A DNA stretch of 64,000 nt from Pictodentalium vernedei (GCA_031216915.1 CM062288.1:179764596-179828595), one strand, 5' to 3'. Shown: positions 10,052-20,224, numbered from the stretch's first letter. Translations and numbers: made by a program. Notes: a model not told the origin generated them from the sequence alone.

Positions 10052-12041
10052 TGGCTTAAACCTCTATCGCGTACCGGTTGGCGGAAGGTTGTCGAGCTTT
10101 TCACAAGAATGGGCGTCGATTACAGACGACCCTTGGGTGAGAGGAGTGACTTTGGAAGGTCTAAAGATATCCTTCAAACGAAAGCCTCCATTAACTCGAA
10201 GTCCAAAGTGGACTCAACTTCCGTCAAATCCGCAGAAAAGAGACGCTCTGTTATCAGAGGTGCAGTCTCTTTTAATGAAGAACGCGGTAGAGGTCGTAGA
10301 AAACCAGGAAACTCCGGGATTCTACAGCCATCTGTTTCTGGTTCCGAAACCAGACGGCTCGTTCCGTCCAGTCATAGATTTGAGCTGGATAAACAAGCTG
10401 ATCGTCGCTCCGAAATTTTATATGGAGACGATTCGGTCGGTCAGAGCGAGTATTCGGGTGAACGATTATGCAACAAGCATAGATCTCAAAGATGCGTACT
10501 TTCACGTCATGGTACATCCGACATTCCGAAAGTATCTACGCTTCGCAGTCCTAGGAGTGGTGTATCAATTCCGGGCGATGTGCTTCGGATTGAATCTAGC
10601 ACCCTGGGCTTTCACTCGGGTAATGAACTCGGTAATGATCTATTTCCGAGCTCATTCGTCTGCGGTAACGTCGGCCTACCTGGACGACATTCTTCAGAGG
10701 TACGGCAACGAGTTAACGCTTCAGAACGATGTGCAGAATCTACTTCTATTGCTCCGACGTCTCGGTTTTATAATAAACGAGGAGAAGTCGGATCTGGTGC
10801 CGTCCAAGTCATTCACTCATCTGGGAATGAGCTTCGAGACGCACAACAATCTCGTTCGTCTGCCGTTAACCAGAGCAAAATTAGTCAGTTGTTACGCTCG
10901 CTATTGTCTGCACGCAGACAAAGTCACAGCGAGAGAATTTATGAGACTGATAGGTCTGTGCGGAGCCGCTGCGGATCTCATTCCGATGGGGCAGTTACGC
11001 ACACGTCCTCTCCAAATTTTCTTGACTCAGAATTGGAGTGTGAAAATTCATTCGCTCGACGTAGACGTTCTCTTGTCAGATCAAGTGAAACAAGAGATTC
11101 AGACTTGGGCAAACATTCAGTGGTTAACTCAGGGAGTTCTGCTGCAGTTGCCGGATCCGAGTTTTACCATTATGACGGATGCCAGTCAAACAGGTTGGGG
11201 TGCATCATTAATCCCAACGGATTCGAGATGCCAGGGTCTTTGGGATCCGCAATTCCTGTGCAAGCACATAAACATCAAGGAAATGATGTCAATTTGGCTT
11301 GCGTTACGTCATTGGATGGACATTATTCACAATGCTCATGTCCAAATCCTATCCGACAATACGACAGTAGTGGCGTATATACGGAATCAGGGAGGCACTC
11401 ATTCAGTTCCGTCGTTCAGTCTAACGGAAAGAATCCTTCTGTTTGCGCTAGAACATCACGTTCTTCTTTCGGTCCATCACATACCGGGTCGTCTGAATGT
11501 GCTAGCAGACTCCCTTTCACGAAAGGGTCGCTTGTTGCCGTCGGAGTGGACTCTCAACAAACAAGTATTCAATCAGATTTGCTACCAATGGGAACGGCCA
11601 ATGATAGACTTATTTGCGACACATCTCAACAATCAGTTGCAGACGTATGTGTCTCCGTGTCCGGATCCAAGAGCATTTGCAGTAGACGCTCTGTCGATCC
11701 CTTGGGACGGAATGATAGGATATGCGTCTCCTCCAGCGCCGTTAATTCAACAAGTATTGCTAAAGATAAAACAATCTCAATGCAAGATTCTGTTGGTAGC
11801 ATCTCTGTCGCCACAGAGACCGTGGATAAATCTACTCAGGTGTCTGTTGTGGGACCTACCGCGAAAGCTTCCTCCACGGGAGGATCTTCTTTCGCAGGGG
11901 AAATCGCGCCAACTCCATCACAACCCGCAAGGTCTCAACCTTCACGTTTTTCCGTTGTGCGGTCCTTCTTGCATGGCAAGCACTTTACAGGACGAGCAGT
12001 GGACGCGATTTCTAACTGTAGGAGGACCTCCTCTTCGCTAA
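9726..12041 (+). CDS. Reverse transcriptase / RNase H of DIRS element 1
   Basis: A 771-codon frame, +1 relative to gag and overlapping its last 326 bp. Recognisable RT sequence begins only near residue 100 (GGDGLNLYRVPVGGRL), so the listed ATG is formal; translation may start inside gag or arise by frameshifting. RT blocks follow: FLVPKPDGSFRPVIDLSWIN, SIDLKDAYFHV, the FRAMCFGLNLAPWAFTR block, and the catalytic YLDD at 318-321. RNase H follows with its acidic residues visible: TDAS (D485), E519 in HINIKEMM, D544 in LSDNTT and D595 in LADSLSR. Residues about 615-740 (DLFATHLNNQL ... PPAPLIQQVLLKI) are the post-RNase-H region typical of DIRS, sometimes annotated as methyltransferase-like; I see no clear methyltransferase motif. 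All catalytic residues are present. Confidence 0.9.
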   Translation: MTASFLLFMIKLQRKLRILCCSNLLLRSRIQQTRIRQALLGLMRPREVPIEVPVRPLGLIRETVRVVTLVRDVLRAGTTGRTPRGRRGEVRVVEDVVSPTAGLAGPGGDGLNLYRVPVGGRLSSFSQEWASITDDPWVRGVTLEGLKISFKRKPPLTRSPKWTQLPSNPQKRDALLSEVQSLLMKNAVEVVENQETPGFYSHLFLVPKPDGSFRPVIDLSWINKLIVAPKFYMETIRSVRASIRVNDYATSIDLKDAYFHVMVHPTFRKYLRFAVLGVVYQFRAMCFGLNLAPWAFTRVMNSVMIYFRAHSSAVTSAYLDDILQRYGNELTLQNDVQNLLLLLRRLGFIINEEKSDLVPSKSFTHLGMSFETHNNLVRLPLTRAKLVSCYARYCLHADKVTAREFMRLIGLCGAAADLIPMGQLRTRPLQIFLTQNWSVKIHSLDVDVLLSDQVKQEIQTWANIQWLTQGVLLQLPDPSFTIMTDASQTGWGASLIPTDSRCQGLWDPQFLCKHINIKEMMSIWLALRHWMDIIHNAHVQILSDNTTVVAYIRNQGGTHSVPSFSLTERILLFALEHHVLLSVHHIPGRLNVLADSLSRKGRLLPSEWTLNKQVFNQICYQWERPMIDLFATHLNNQLQTYVSPCPDPRAFAVDALSIPWDGMIGYASPPAPLIQQVLLKIKQSQCKILLVASLSPQRPWINLLRCLLWDLPRKLPPREDLLSQGKSRQLHHNPQGLNLHVFPLCGPSCMASTLQDEQWTRFLTVGGPPLR

Positions 12042-12997
12042 ACTATGCGGCTAAGTGGAAGGTTTTTCGTCGTTGGTGTAGGGATCATTCTGTAGATATT
12101 TTCGATCCCTCTATACCAGACATTGCAAACTTTCTAGTATACTTGTTTGACGAAATTAAACTGCAGCCTGTTACTATTAAGGGTTATAGGTCTATGTTAT
12201 CTGATACCTATGCACATCATGATAGTTTACAAATTGGATCTAATGTCTCTTTATCTAAGTTGGTTAGAAACTTCTCGATAAATAGACCCAGAACTCTTAG
12301 ATTAATTCCTAAATGGAATTTAGCTTGGGTTCTTCTTAAATTGAAGGAAAAGCCATTTGAACCTCTTGGGACAGTAGATTTCAAATTCTTATCTTATAAG
12401 ACAGCTTTTCTCTTAGCTTTCTCTTCTGCTAGAAGAGTCAGTGAGCTTCATGCACTGTCGGTGGATGATTCTCACTATCGTAGTGTCGGGAACACTATCA
12501 CCTTCACTACTAATGTGGGTTTTTTAGCTAAGAATCAGGCTCCTAATAAATATCCGGAACCTATTGTTATTAAGGCTCTTCCATCTTCAGACGGGCGTAG
12601 GCCTTTACTCTGTCCTGTTAGAGCGTTACGTATCTATAAACAGAGATCTCAGTTTATCAGAAAGGGACGGAAACGTTTCTTTCTGTCTTTGATGCCTAAT
12701 AGAAAGGACATTTCGGTCCATTCTATTGCTAGATGGATTCAATTAACTATCCGTACTGCTTATGAGAGTTTATCTTCTTCTCAGCAGTCTGTGCTTAAGA
12801 TTTCCGCTCATGAAGTAAGAGCTCTTGCTACTTCTTGGGCTTATGCTAATAGTGTTGCTATTACAGATTTAATGAAGGCTGCTTATTGGTCTCAGCCATC
12901 CACATTCACAAATTTTTATCTCAGAAATATTGAGTCCATTTCTGGAGACCTGCATTGTTTAGGTCCATTATCTGTTGCTCAGAATGTCATCCACTAA
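10109..12997 (+). CDS. Tyrosine recombinase of DIRS element 1 (long overlapping frame)
   Basis: The recombinase that would integrate the circular cDNA. The open frame has 962 codons, but only about residues 620-962 are YR. An N-terminal SAM-like core-binding part runs from NYAAKWKVFRRW (~644). The catalytic set is Arg in SARRVSEL (R775), HEVR (H901, R904) and the nucleophile in FTNFYLRN (Y937). The first ~600 codons lie over the RT gene in another frame and are Ser-rich with no recognisable domain. A likelier start is the ATG at 11780, giving about 406 residues. The frame is the same as gag, with only the gag TGA between them. In element 2 the same domain is joined to RT instead. It ends GPLSVAQNVIH, a C-terminus shared by all copies. 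Confidence 0.85.
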   Translation: MGVDYRRPLGERSDFGRSKDILQTKASINSKSKVDSTSVKSAEKRRSVIRGAVSFNEERGRGRRKPGNSGILQPSVSGSETRRLVPSSHRFELDKQADRRSEILYGDDSVGQSEYSGERLCNKHRSQRCVLSRHGTSDIPKVSTLRSPRSGVSIPGDVLRIESSTLGFHSGNELGNDLFPSSFVCGNVGLPGRHSSEVRQRVNASERCAESTSIAPTSRFYNKRGEVGSGAVQVIHSSGNELRDAQQSRSSAVNQSKISQLLRSLLSARRQSHSERIYETDRSVRSRCGSHSDGAVTHTSSPNFLDSELECENSFARRRRSLVRSSETRDSDLGKHSVVNSGSSAAVAGSEFYHYDGCQSNRLGCIINPNGFEMPGSLGSAIPVQAHKHQGNDVNLACVTSLDGHYSQCSCPNPIRQYDSSGVYTESGRHSFSSVVQSNGKNPSVCARTSRSSFGPSHTGSSECASRLPFTKGSLVAVGVDSQQTSIQSDLLPMGTANDRLICDTSQQSVADVCVSVSGSKSICSRRSVDPLGRNDRICVSSSAVNSTSIAKDKTISMQDSVGSISVATETVDKSTQVSVVGPTAKASSTGGSSFAGEIAPTPSQPARSQPSRFSVVRSFLHGKHFTGRAVDAISNCRRTSSSLNYAAKWKVFRRWCRDHSVDIFDPSIPDIANFLVYLFDEIKLQPVTIKGYRSMLSDTYAHHDSLQIGSNVSLSKLVRNFSINRPRTLRLIPKWNLAWVLLKLKEKPFEPLGTVDFKFLSYKTAFLLAFSSARRVSELHALSVDDSHYRSVGNTITFTTNVGFLAKNQAPNKYPEPIVIKALPSSDGRRPLLCPVRALRIYKQRSQFIRKGRKRFFLSLMPNRKDISVHSIARWIQLTIRTAYESLSSSQQSVLKISAHEVRALATSWAYANSVAITDLMKAAYWSQPSTFTNFYLRNIESISGDLHCLGPLSVAQNVIH

Positions 12998-13593
12998 ACA
13001 GTTGCAACTATAGTTATGCAGGCTTTCTGTTCCGGCAGTGACTCCGTCCGGCTGCCCTCTTCGCTCTGGGCTATTTGACCCAGGGCAAGGGGAGGGGGGG
13101 AGGGCGGGTGTTCCCTTAGGTTACCTGCTTTATAGTGAAAAGCAAGGGAATGCCTCCTCCAAGTCAGTATTTCTGAGTCGCTTCCGGGATGGTTTTAAAG
13201 TGTAATATTAATGTTAAAATTCATTCATGTCTTATTTTTAAAGTGTAGCTCAGTGTGAAGCATTTGTATATGTCAAGTGTCAAACGGGCTTTAATATACA
13301 ATACTCGGACACTTTTAAATGACTATAAAAGGTCTCAATTCTCTGGACTACTTTATTTATTGGCTTACTTTAAAAATAATTAGTATAAGGGATATACTGG
13401 ATGTTAATAGAGAACATGAATATTATTGTGCTCAATTATTAAGGGTATTGTATCTTTCTAATTTAATATTAAATAAGAAAGATACATGTAAAGCCTAATA
13501 CTCCTTTTCTCCTTAAGGGGTTACCTCTTTATTATATAGTTGAGCTTATTGGATTTTCCTCTATGTCCTAGGCCCTCCAGCCTGTTTACTATT
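12998..13593 (+). other. 3' untranslated region of DIRS element 1
   Basis: Non-coding. It contains a G-rich run at about 13088-13112 that is also present, longer, in element 2 and as a C-run in the - strand fragment near 25280. An AT-rich stretch and 'cctaggccctccagcct' follow, just before the ICR; this last motif is kept in all copies. Confidence 0.75.
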
Positions 13594-13682
13594 CAGCTAA
13601 GTCTGGGTCATTGGTACAGTATAAAAATGTTAAAAAATTTATAGTAATTTATATATTTTTTATACTTACCAATGACCCAGAC
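13594..13682 (+). repeat. Internal complementary region (ICR), DIRS element 1
   Basis: The first arm (13594-13628) is the exact complement of the left end 6860-6894. The second arm (13629-13682) is the exact complement of the right end, reading outward to ...TTTTTTAAC. The arms meet at GTT (13629-13631). In the DIRS replication model the ICR templates joining of the two ends into a circle, so this 89-bp block records the circle junction. Confidence 0.93.
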
Positions 13683-13757
13683 GGGGATGGCCCTCCCAGG
13701 AGTTGGGAACTCTTGGCTCCCCGCTGAGTACATAGCGCTGACCAGGCACTGCCAGTA

Positions 13758-13985
13758 AGAATGATAATTGGCGCCAATTTCGGGACGTCCGTGACACTGC
13801 GCATGCGCAGTGGGGGCGTAGTATGGAGGTCCTTTAGGACATGATTTCTTTTTGTTTTGGATGCAAATTTTGGGGATTGGGGGGCAAAATTTGTGTTTGG
13901 CCCTGGTTTTGTTAGAGTTAGCACCAGCTAAGTCTGGGTCATTGGTAAGTATAAAAAATATATAAATTACTATAAATTTTTTAAC
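13758..13985 (-). repeat. Right inverted terminal repeat, DIRS element 1
   Basis: Inverse of 6860-7061, with a longer AT-rich outer end (AAGTATAAAAAATATATAAA ... TTTTTTAAC) that the left end lacks. This asymmetry is mirrored in the ICR. It carries the same TGCGCATGCGCA and GGCGCC palindromes. Confidence 0.9.
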
Positions 13986-14029
13986 TTTTTTCATATTTTC
14001 TTGTATGTCATAGTGACCTACGGTGAAGG

Positions 14030-14760
14030 ATCATACTTCGTGTGGGTCCATTAGGTCCTCTTCTGATCTACAGGCCTACTGGACTTGTAGCAATTGCATA
14101 TTCTCTTATTCTTGTGCAAGATGTGAATATTGGATAGATGTTCTAGATAAGTGTTGACATATGTTGTAGGCTTCGAAGTTCCGATACGGAACTGTCGCCG
14201 CGGGATAATTATTATACCCCCACAAAATGAAGTTTTAGGGCAATATATAGGAGTCAACTTGTCCGTCGGCCGGTCTGTTGTCGTCGTCGGTCCGTTGCAC
14301 ATGTAAACTTGTGGAGCGAACTACTTCCACAGTTTTAGCCGCATTTTCATGAAACTTCACAAAAACGATCAACATGATGAGGGAAAGTGCGTGACATAAT
14401 CTTTTTCCCAAGCAGTTTCAAGATGGCCGACTGGTGGCCATATTGGATTTTTTTTTTACTTAGAAAAATTGAATGTCCCATTCAGTCACCCACACTAGGC
14501 GGTATGCCATGGTGGGGGTATACCTGGCGACAGACCATCTCTAGTTTCTTTTATAGGAGGAACAAGAATATGGTTATGGTTCATCGACACCTATTCATTC
14601 TGTGCAGCGGTTGTCATGCTCAGATGAGCAAACAGAACTAGCTGTAAGGTGCTCATGATTATAAAGCAGTAGGTAAGGCCAGTTAGTGCCTTTACTGCTC
14701 TGCCAGCAGCTAGCTTGACCCGTGAAGCGGTTCTCCAGTTAGTGGGAGCTGGGATGCCAG
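14030..14760 (+). pseudogene. Broken gag start of the DIRS relic
   Basis: Reads SSSDLQAYWTCSNC...CARCEYW, the zinc-like N-terminal module of the family gag, followed by a stop. After the MITE (14213-14522) the frame resumes with sequence matching element 3 gag (for example 'tcagatgagcaaacagaact' against 'tctgatgagcaaacaaagct'). There are several stops and small indels, so it is not translatable. Confidence 0.75.
14213..14522. mobile_element. MITE with TATACCCCCAC ends inserted in the relic gag
   Basis: A 310-bp non-coding insertion bounded by TATACCCCCAC and its inverse GTGGGGGTATA. Its left part has the 'aggagtcaacttgtccg' type sequence seen in dispersed invertebrate repeats. Gag similarity stops at its left end and resumes immediately after its right end, so the insertion is well delimited. 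A TA target duplication is possible but cannot be separated from the ends. Confidence 0.7.
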
Positions 14761-14789
14761 GTAGGTCCGTGCGGTCAAGGAGAGTGTAG

Positions 14790-15960
14790 AAGTGGGTTGA
14801 GCGAGCACCTCAAAATATAAAGCTCACCCAGCGACGACGGCACGGAAGGGGTGGAAGCCAGTCCGTTATTCATCGGGATGCTCGGGGTCGAGCTGGAGAG
14901 CCCTCTCCTTCCCGATAACAGTCGGCATCGACTGTTGCAAGTATAGTTAGTCAGGGCGTTCGTCTGGACGAATGGGAGAGCCCTCTCCTCCCCAATAGCA
15001 GCCGGGGCCGGCTGTTAGTTTGGCTTCCTCCTCTTTTGTCCCACAGACAATGCACAGTAGACCGCAAGCTAGCTTTCTGACTTCTGATGTTCTGCATTTC
15101 TATGGATCCAGGTCCATTCATCGCCAATGAAGCTGGATTTTCCAAAGCTAGCACATCGAGGCATCTTCAGTTGGGACACCGATAAGACCTGGGGTCAGGT
15201 AAGCATCCTGAGAGCAGCAGGCAGCGAAGTATCTTAGATAGCTGCTCATATAACCCTCGATATCAGACCTTTGGCAGCATGTTGATGCGCATATTGTCTG
15301 TACAGCCGTATCTGCACACATGTGAGTATAGCGAGTATGCCTGGTGCTCATATTATAGCAGGGCCTAAGGCCTTTGATGCCTTATTTCCCTGACAGCGGC
15401 TAACTCGTCAATGGTGTGGTTTTCCATTAATGAAATCAATACCACCGAGTTGGTCCATTACAGTTGAGATATGTGTTAGGGAAGAGCGAGCACCACAAAA
15501 AATAAAGCTCACCTAATGACAACGGCACACAAGGGGATGATGCCGGTTGGTGTCTCTTGGGATGCTCGTAATGAGCAGGAGAGTCCTCTCCATCCCGATA
15601 GCAGTTGGGGTCGACTGCTTTGGCTTCAGCGAAGCACAATGTGTCGGAGCATTCGTCCGGGTGAACGGGAGAGCCCTCTCCTCCCCGACAGCAGCTGGAG
15701 CCGGCTGCTAGTTCCGCCTTGCCTCTTTCCGTTGTAAGGACTATGCATAGTCGATCGCAGGCTGGCTTCCAACTTCACTTGTTCCTGCGGTTCCATGTAT
15801 CCTGTTCCATTTGTCGCTTCCGAAGTCGGGTAACCAATTGCTAGCTCATCGAGGCATATTCAGTCAGAGATGCTTCGATATGATCTGGGGTCAGGTCATT
15901 GTTCTGCCAACAGCAGATAGCAAAGCTACTGTAGTTTACTCTGTTTACTCTGTAATTGTG
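14790..15960 (+). repeat. About 690-bp degenerate duplication inside the DIRS relic
   Basis: The block starting 'gagcgagcacctcaaaatat' near 14800 recurs as 'gagcgagcaccacaaaaaat' near 15487. The rest follows in the same order: 'gagagccctctcctcccc', then 'tcatcgaggcat', then a 'tctggggtcagg' word. The source is family gag sequence, because the same GAGCGAGCACC word occurs in element 3 gag near 56475. Confidence 0.7.
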
Positions 15961-15984
15961 CAGCTTATTGCATCTTCACATCCG

Positions 15985-17460
15985 CCATAGTGGCTAACGT
16001 CATAAGTCTCCGTTGAGTGAGCTTTCTGAGGCCACAGATTACACTCAGATTCAGTCTTCACGGATAGGAAGATCGCTAGCTGTGATAGCTAGGCTGAGAC
16101 TGCTGTCTTTTTTGGAATAGGGCTATAAGAAGGAAAAAGTATGTTTTTTCCTTCTCGGTGTTGTATTGTTAGGCATCAGAGGCATTTAGTCCTATTGTTG
16201 ATGCCATAGTAGCCTTATGTGAATTAAGAGCAGTCTTTTTCTGTAACATTAGCGGCTAACGTCTTAAGTCTCCATTTAGTGAGCTTTCCAAGTCTGCAGG
16301 TTACACACAGATATCTGTCTTCATGTATATGAAGACTTCTAAGTTACATTAGCTAGGCTGAGACCGCTATCTTTTTGGAATAGTGCTGTTAGAAGGAAAG
16401 AGTACGTTTTTTCCTTCTCTGTGTTGTATTCTTAGGCGTCAGAGGCATTTTGTCCTATTGTTGATGCCATAGTAGCCTTATGTGAATTAAGAGCGGTCTT
16501 TTTCTATAACATTAGTGGCTAATGTTGTAAATCTCTGTTTAGTGAGCTTTCAAAGGCTGCAGGTTACACACAGATATCTGTCTTCACAAAGATAAAGACT
16601 TCTAAGCTGCATTAGCTAGGCTGAGACTGCTGTCTTTTTGGAATTAGGGCCGTTAGAATGAAAGAGTACGTTTTTTCCTTCTCGGTGTTGTATTCTTAGG
16701 TGTCTGAGGCATTTAGTCCTATTGTTGACGCCATATTAGTATTAAGAGCAGTTTTTTTTCTATAACATTAGCAGCTAACGTCATAAGTCTCCGTTTAGTG
16801 AGCTATCCAGTGCTGCAGGTTACACCCAGATATCTGTCTTCACATATATGAAGACTTCTAAGCTGCATTAGCTAGGCTGAGACCGCTATCTTTTTGGAAT
16901 AGTGTCGTTAGAAGGAAAAAGTATGTTTTTTTCTTCTCTGTGTTGTATTCTAAGGCGTCGGAGGCATTTAGTCCTATTGTTGACGCCATAGTAGTCTTAT
17001 GTGAATTAAGAGCGGTCTTTTTCTATAACATTAGTGGATAACGTCATAAATCTCTGTTTAGTGAGCTTTCAAAGGCTGCAGGTTACACCCAGATATCTGT
17101 CTTCACGAAGATGAAGACTTCTAAGCTGCATTGCTAGGCTTAGACCGGTGTCTTTTCGGGAATAGGACCGTTAGAAGGAAAGAGTACGTTTTTACCTTCT
17201 CGGTGTTGTATTCTCAAGTGTCATAGACATTTAGTCCGTTGTAAGTCTCCATTTAGTGAGCTTTCGAGGCCGCAAGTTACAACCAGATATTTGTCTTCAC
17301 GGATAGGAAGACCTTAAGCTGCATCAGCTAGGCTGAGATCACTGTCCTCTTGGACAAGGTACCATTATAAGGAAAGAGGTTGTTCTTTCCTTAACAGTGT
17401 TTTTTTGTGTCAGTTGACTGAGGCATTTAGCCCTATTGATGATGCCATATTAGCCTAGTG
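15985..17460 (+). repeat. 262-bp tandem array in the DIRS relic
   Basis: About five full units and one diverged partial unit. The word GGCTAACGT or its variants falls at about 15992, 16254, 16517, 16773 and 17036, with spacings of 256-263. Each unit has 'ttagtgagctt', 'cagatatctgtcttca', 'ctaggctgagac', a purine block before 'ttttttccttctc' and 'tttagtcctattgttgatgc'. The array lies between recognisable gag parts, so it looks like local amplification of element sequence. Confidence 0.85.
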
Positions 17461-17559
17461 AGCAATTATGAGCATTCTTTCTTGTGCCTGTCGTTAGTTC
17501 CATTTTTCGGGAATACATTTTCTGAAAACAATCGGGATGAGGTACAAGGAGTTCATCTA

Positions 17560-17880
17560 GGTTTCTATGATCGGGTGCCGGAACTTAATTTTTCGTTGCC
17601 CGCTTCATTTTATGTCCAATCTATCGTCGTGGATTATGATTCCACACGGAGGATTATGGATATTATGTCTGTATGGTGTATTCTTTAGGGCCCTGGCATA
17701 CTGTCTTGATTTCAAGGGATATAGCGACGCTATATCGTCGGGTGTATTCCTTGCAGTAGCGCCATGTTCATCACGTTCCTCTCCGCCCTTTAGTGGCAAT
17801 ATGGAATTGGTCAGATGTGATGGAGCCCTACGGTCTTATACTATTCTAGATGACTAGGACGAGAGCTCTAGGAGTCACGC
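17560..17880 (+). pseudogene. Broken gag core of the DIRS relic
   Basis: VPELNFSLPASFYVQSIVVD corresponds to the EDLELSLPSSASIPTAVLE block of intact gag. 'tccgccctttagtggcaata' near 17790 corresponds to the block before VANLELVRRDA. Frames shift several times. Confidence 0.7.
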
Positions 17881-20224
17881 AGGGTAAAAAAAACTGGTTG
17901 TTTGACCAGTTATTTTATTATGATAAGCTTCTATTTGCTGTTAATGCTCTTTTATTGAGAATAGCAGCCAGAGCATAACTTCGGGAATGTAGCGTGAGGT
18001 TTCCTTTTTCCCATAGTTGAAAAAAGGGATTTTTTCGCAGTTCCAAGCTTTAGTATTATTCCAAGCTTTAGTATTACTTCACGGCCATACTTATCTAGCG
18101 AATCAAGTAATGCTGGAGGCAATTACAGGGCAGGACGTACTTCTCTTCCCGCTAGCCTTGTATTCATTCTATTATATTCAAGTCTTCCGTTGCTCTCCGA
18201 TTGGTAGAAGGTTATTGTTCTAATGGTGACTTCAGGGGCGCAACCATTCATTAGTTGGTTTGCAGCCTGTGGTCGTTCAATCATAGTTCGTATCAGAACA
18301 TATGATTTTTGGATAAGTAACGGTTTTTGGATTCTGAATTTTTCATGGAATACATTCGATTGGTATTAGCTAGCCTTCAAGTAACCTGTGTGGCAGGCAT
18401 GTCGGCTTGTCTGGGTGTCATTCTCCGAATATGGCAATTAGTCCACTCCTGAGAAGTTTGTTCCGAGTCGGCTGCTTCTGTTACAGCATATGAGATTATT
18501 CGTCATTTTATAAAAATGCATTAACGTCGTTTTATTCCTTCAGTTTCCTGGTTATATTTTGAATCCCTCTGATTACACCGATGATACAGGCTGTATTCAG
18601 GCAAGGGCAGATGCGGGATTCTGTTAGTTGCGTGGCTTAATATGTATTAATCATTATGCAGATGCATCTCTTGAATAGATTCTCTTAAATTCTTGCTCAG
18701 TTTCTGTATAAGAGTTTATGAGATTTATGGGCTATTTGGAACAGTAATGGATATCCCTATAAGCCGTCTAAGCAGACATCCTCCCTATTTTTCTTCATTA
18801 TTCATAGTTGTATATATTCATTCACCGAACAGTCATTGGTTTTAACGGACCTAGGAAACAATGATTCAAATTGGGATGGTCCTTGACGTGTTTTTAATCA
18901 TATCCCATTCCAGGTTGTGAATCCAGTCTTCAACCGGAAGCAGTACTCATAGGGGGGATCCTACTCTATCATTCTCGTAGATTTGAACGGTTACAGTTTG
19001 GAAGTTCATTTATTGGGAATTACTTGTACACCGGGACATGGTCACCTGTTGGCTGGCTCTGAAGTGTCTGAGTTCTCTCATAACTTTCCATTGGGATTCG
19101 ATTGGACAAGTTTAAGGTCGTAACATATTAATATCACTGGTTCTCGTCCGATCTCCGTATTAACAATGTTTAGACCAGTCAGTACTTAGACGTTTTACTG
19201 CCTGGGTATTCCAGATGCGATACACATTTTAGAAGCTTTCAGTTTTATTATTAGATCTCCGCTAAGGAAGTTGGAGCTTTATCTTTGTCTTGAGTCTTGA
19301 ACAGATGATTCTGTTTAGCTCTAGATGCCTTAGGAAGACGATGTATTGGTCACAACAAATTAAATTTTCCTTGTAACCGGGAGCCTTTAACTGGTAGAGT
19401 GCTGGAAGCCCTATTTTGGGCTTTACTAAAAGTGACAGGCAATAACTGTCTGTAGCTACATTCTGCCTGAGGAAGCCTTTATTGTCCCTGATATGAATCA
19501 GATTTTTTATACAGTACCTTGCTCTCTGACATTTAATTGGATAGTGCCTGTAAGGCACTATCCAATTAAATGTAATAGAGCAGTATATGATGAGCTTTGA
19601 TTTGTTGTCAGAAAAAACTTAGCACTTTACCAGTTAAAGCGATTATATATACTTCAGTCCGCCTTTTATTGCTCAGAGGGGAATTCTATATTAGGTTTCT
19701 TTTCTGATATTCTTCAGTACCGCTTTATCACTGATTCTAGGCTGCTTTCCTCTTTGTTTTGAAGGTTAATTTCCTTCAAAAAAGAAGGGGGGGGGGTGGT
19801 TTCTCCTTACCTCTTCTGGCCTTACAGTGAGTGTGTAACTATGGGTGAAGCTGTTATTGTCTATGGATAATACAGATCTTTTATGTACAGCTCGGTGTGT
19901 TGCATTGTATACGGTGTGTGTCTGCGGGCGTTAGTCTCCAACTCTCGGACATGCTTTTCCTAATTTTAAGCATCTTATTCTGGACTAGCCTCACAATTTG
20001 GGCTCTTTACACCCAATTAGCGTAATAGTTTATGCTAAGTAATAAGGATTCATTTGGCTATTGCTCCTTTTATTTTTTATTGGTGGTATGTCCTTCTCTA
20101 TTGTTGTATAGAGAAGGATATATGTAATTGCTCATATTTTAATCTCCTATTCACCTTTGGGAGTCCTCCTGCAGGCTTAGAGCTGAAATTAGCTTGCTTT
20201 TCCTTTAAGTCCTAGGCCCTCCAG

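Larger units (their letters stand above)
6860..13985 (+). mobile_element. DIRS-type YR retrotransposon, element 1 (complete)
   Basis: A 7126-bp element with inverted terminal repeats (6860-7061 and 13758-13985), an internal complementary region (13594-13682), gag, RT/RNase H and a tyrosine recombinase, and no integrase, protease or long terminal direct repeats. This is the defining architecture of DIRS elements, which integrate a circular cDNA by the YR without target duplication. The ends are set by the ICR: its left arm is the exact complement of 6860-6894 and its right arm the exact complement of the last ~54 bp. The reading frames are open. The two ITRs differ at about three positions, so the insertion is not brand new. 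It lies in the dynein intron, immediately upstream of the decayed gag of the relic at 13986. Confidence 0.92.
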
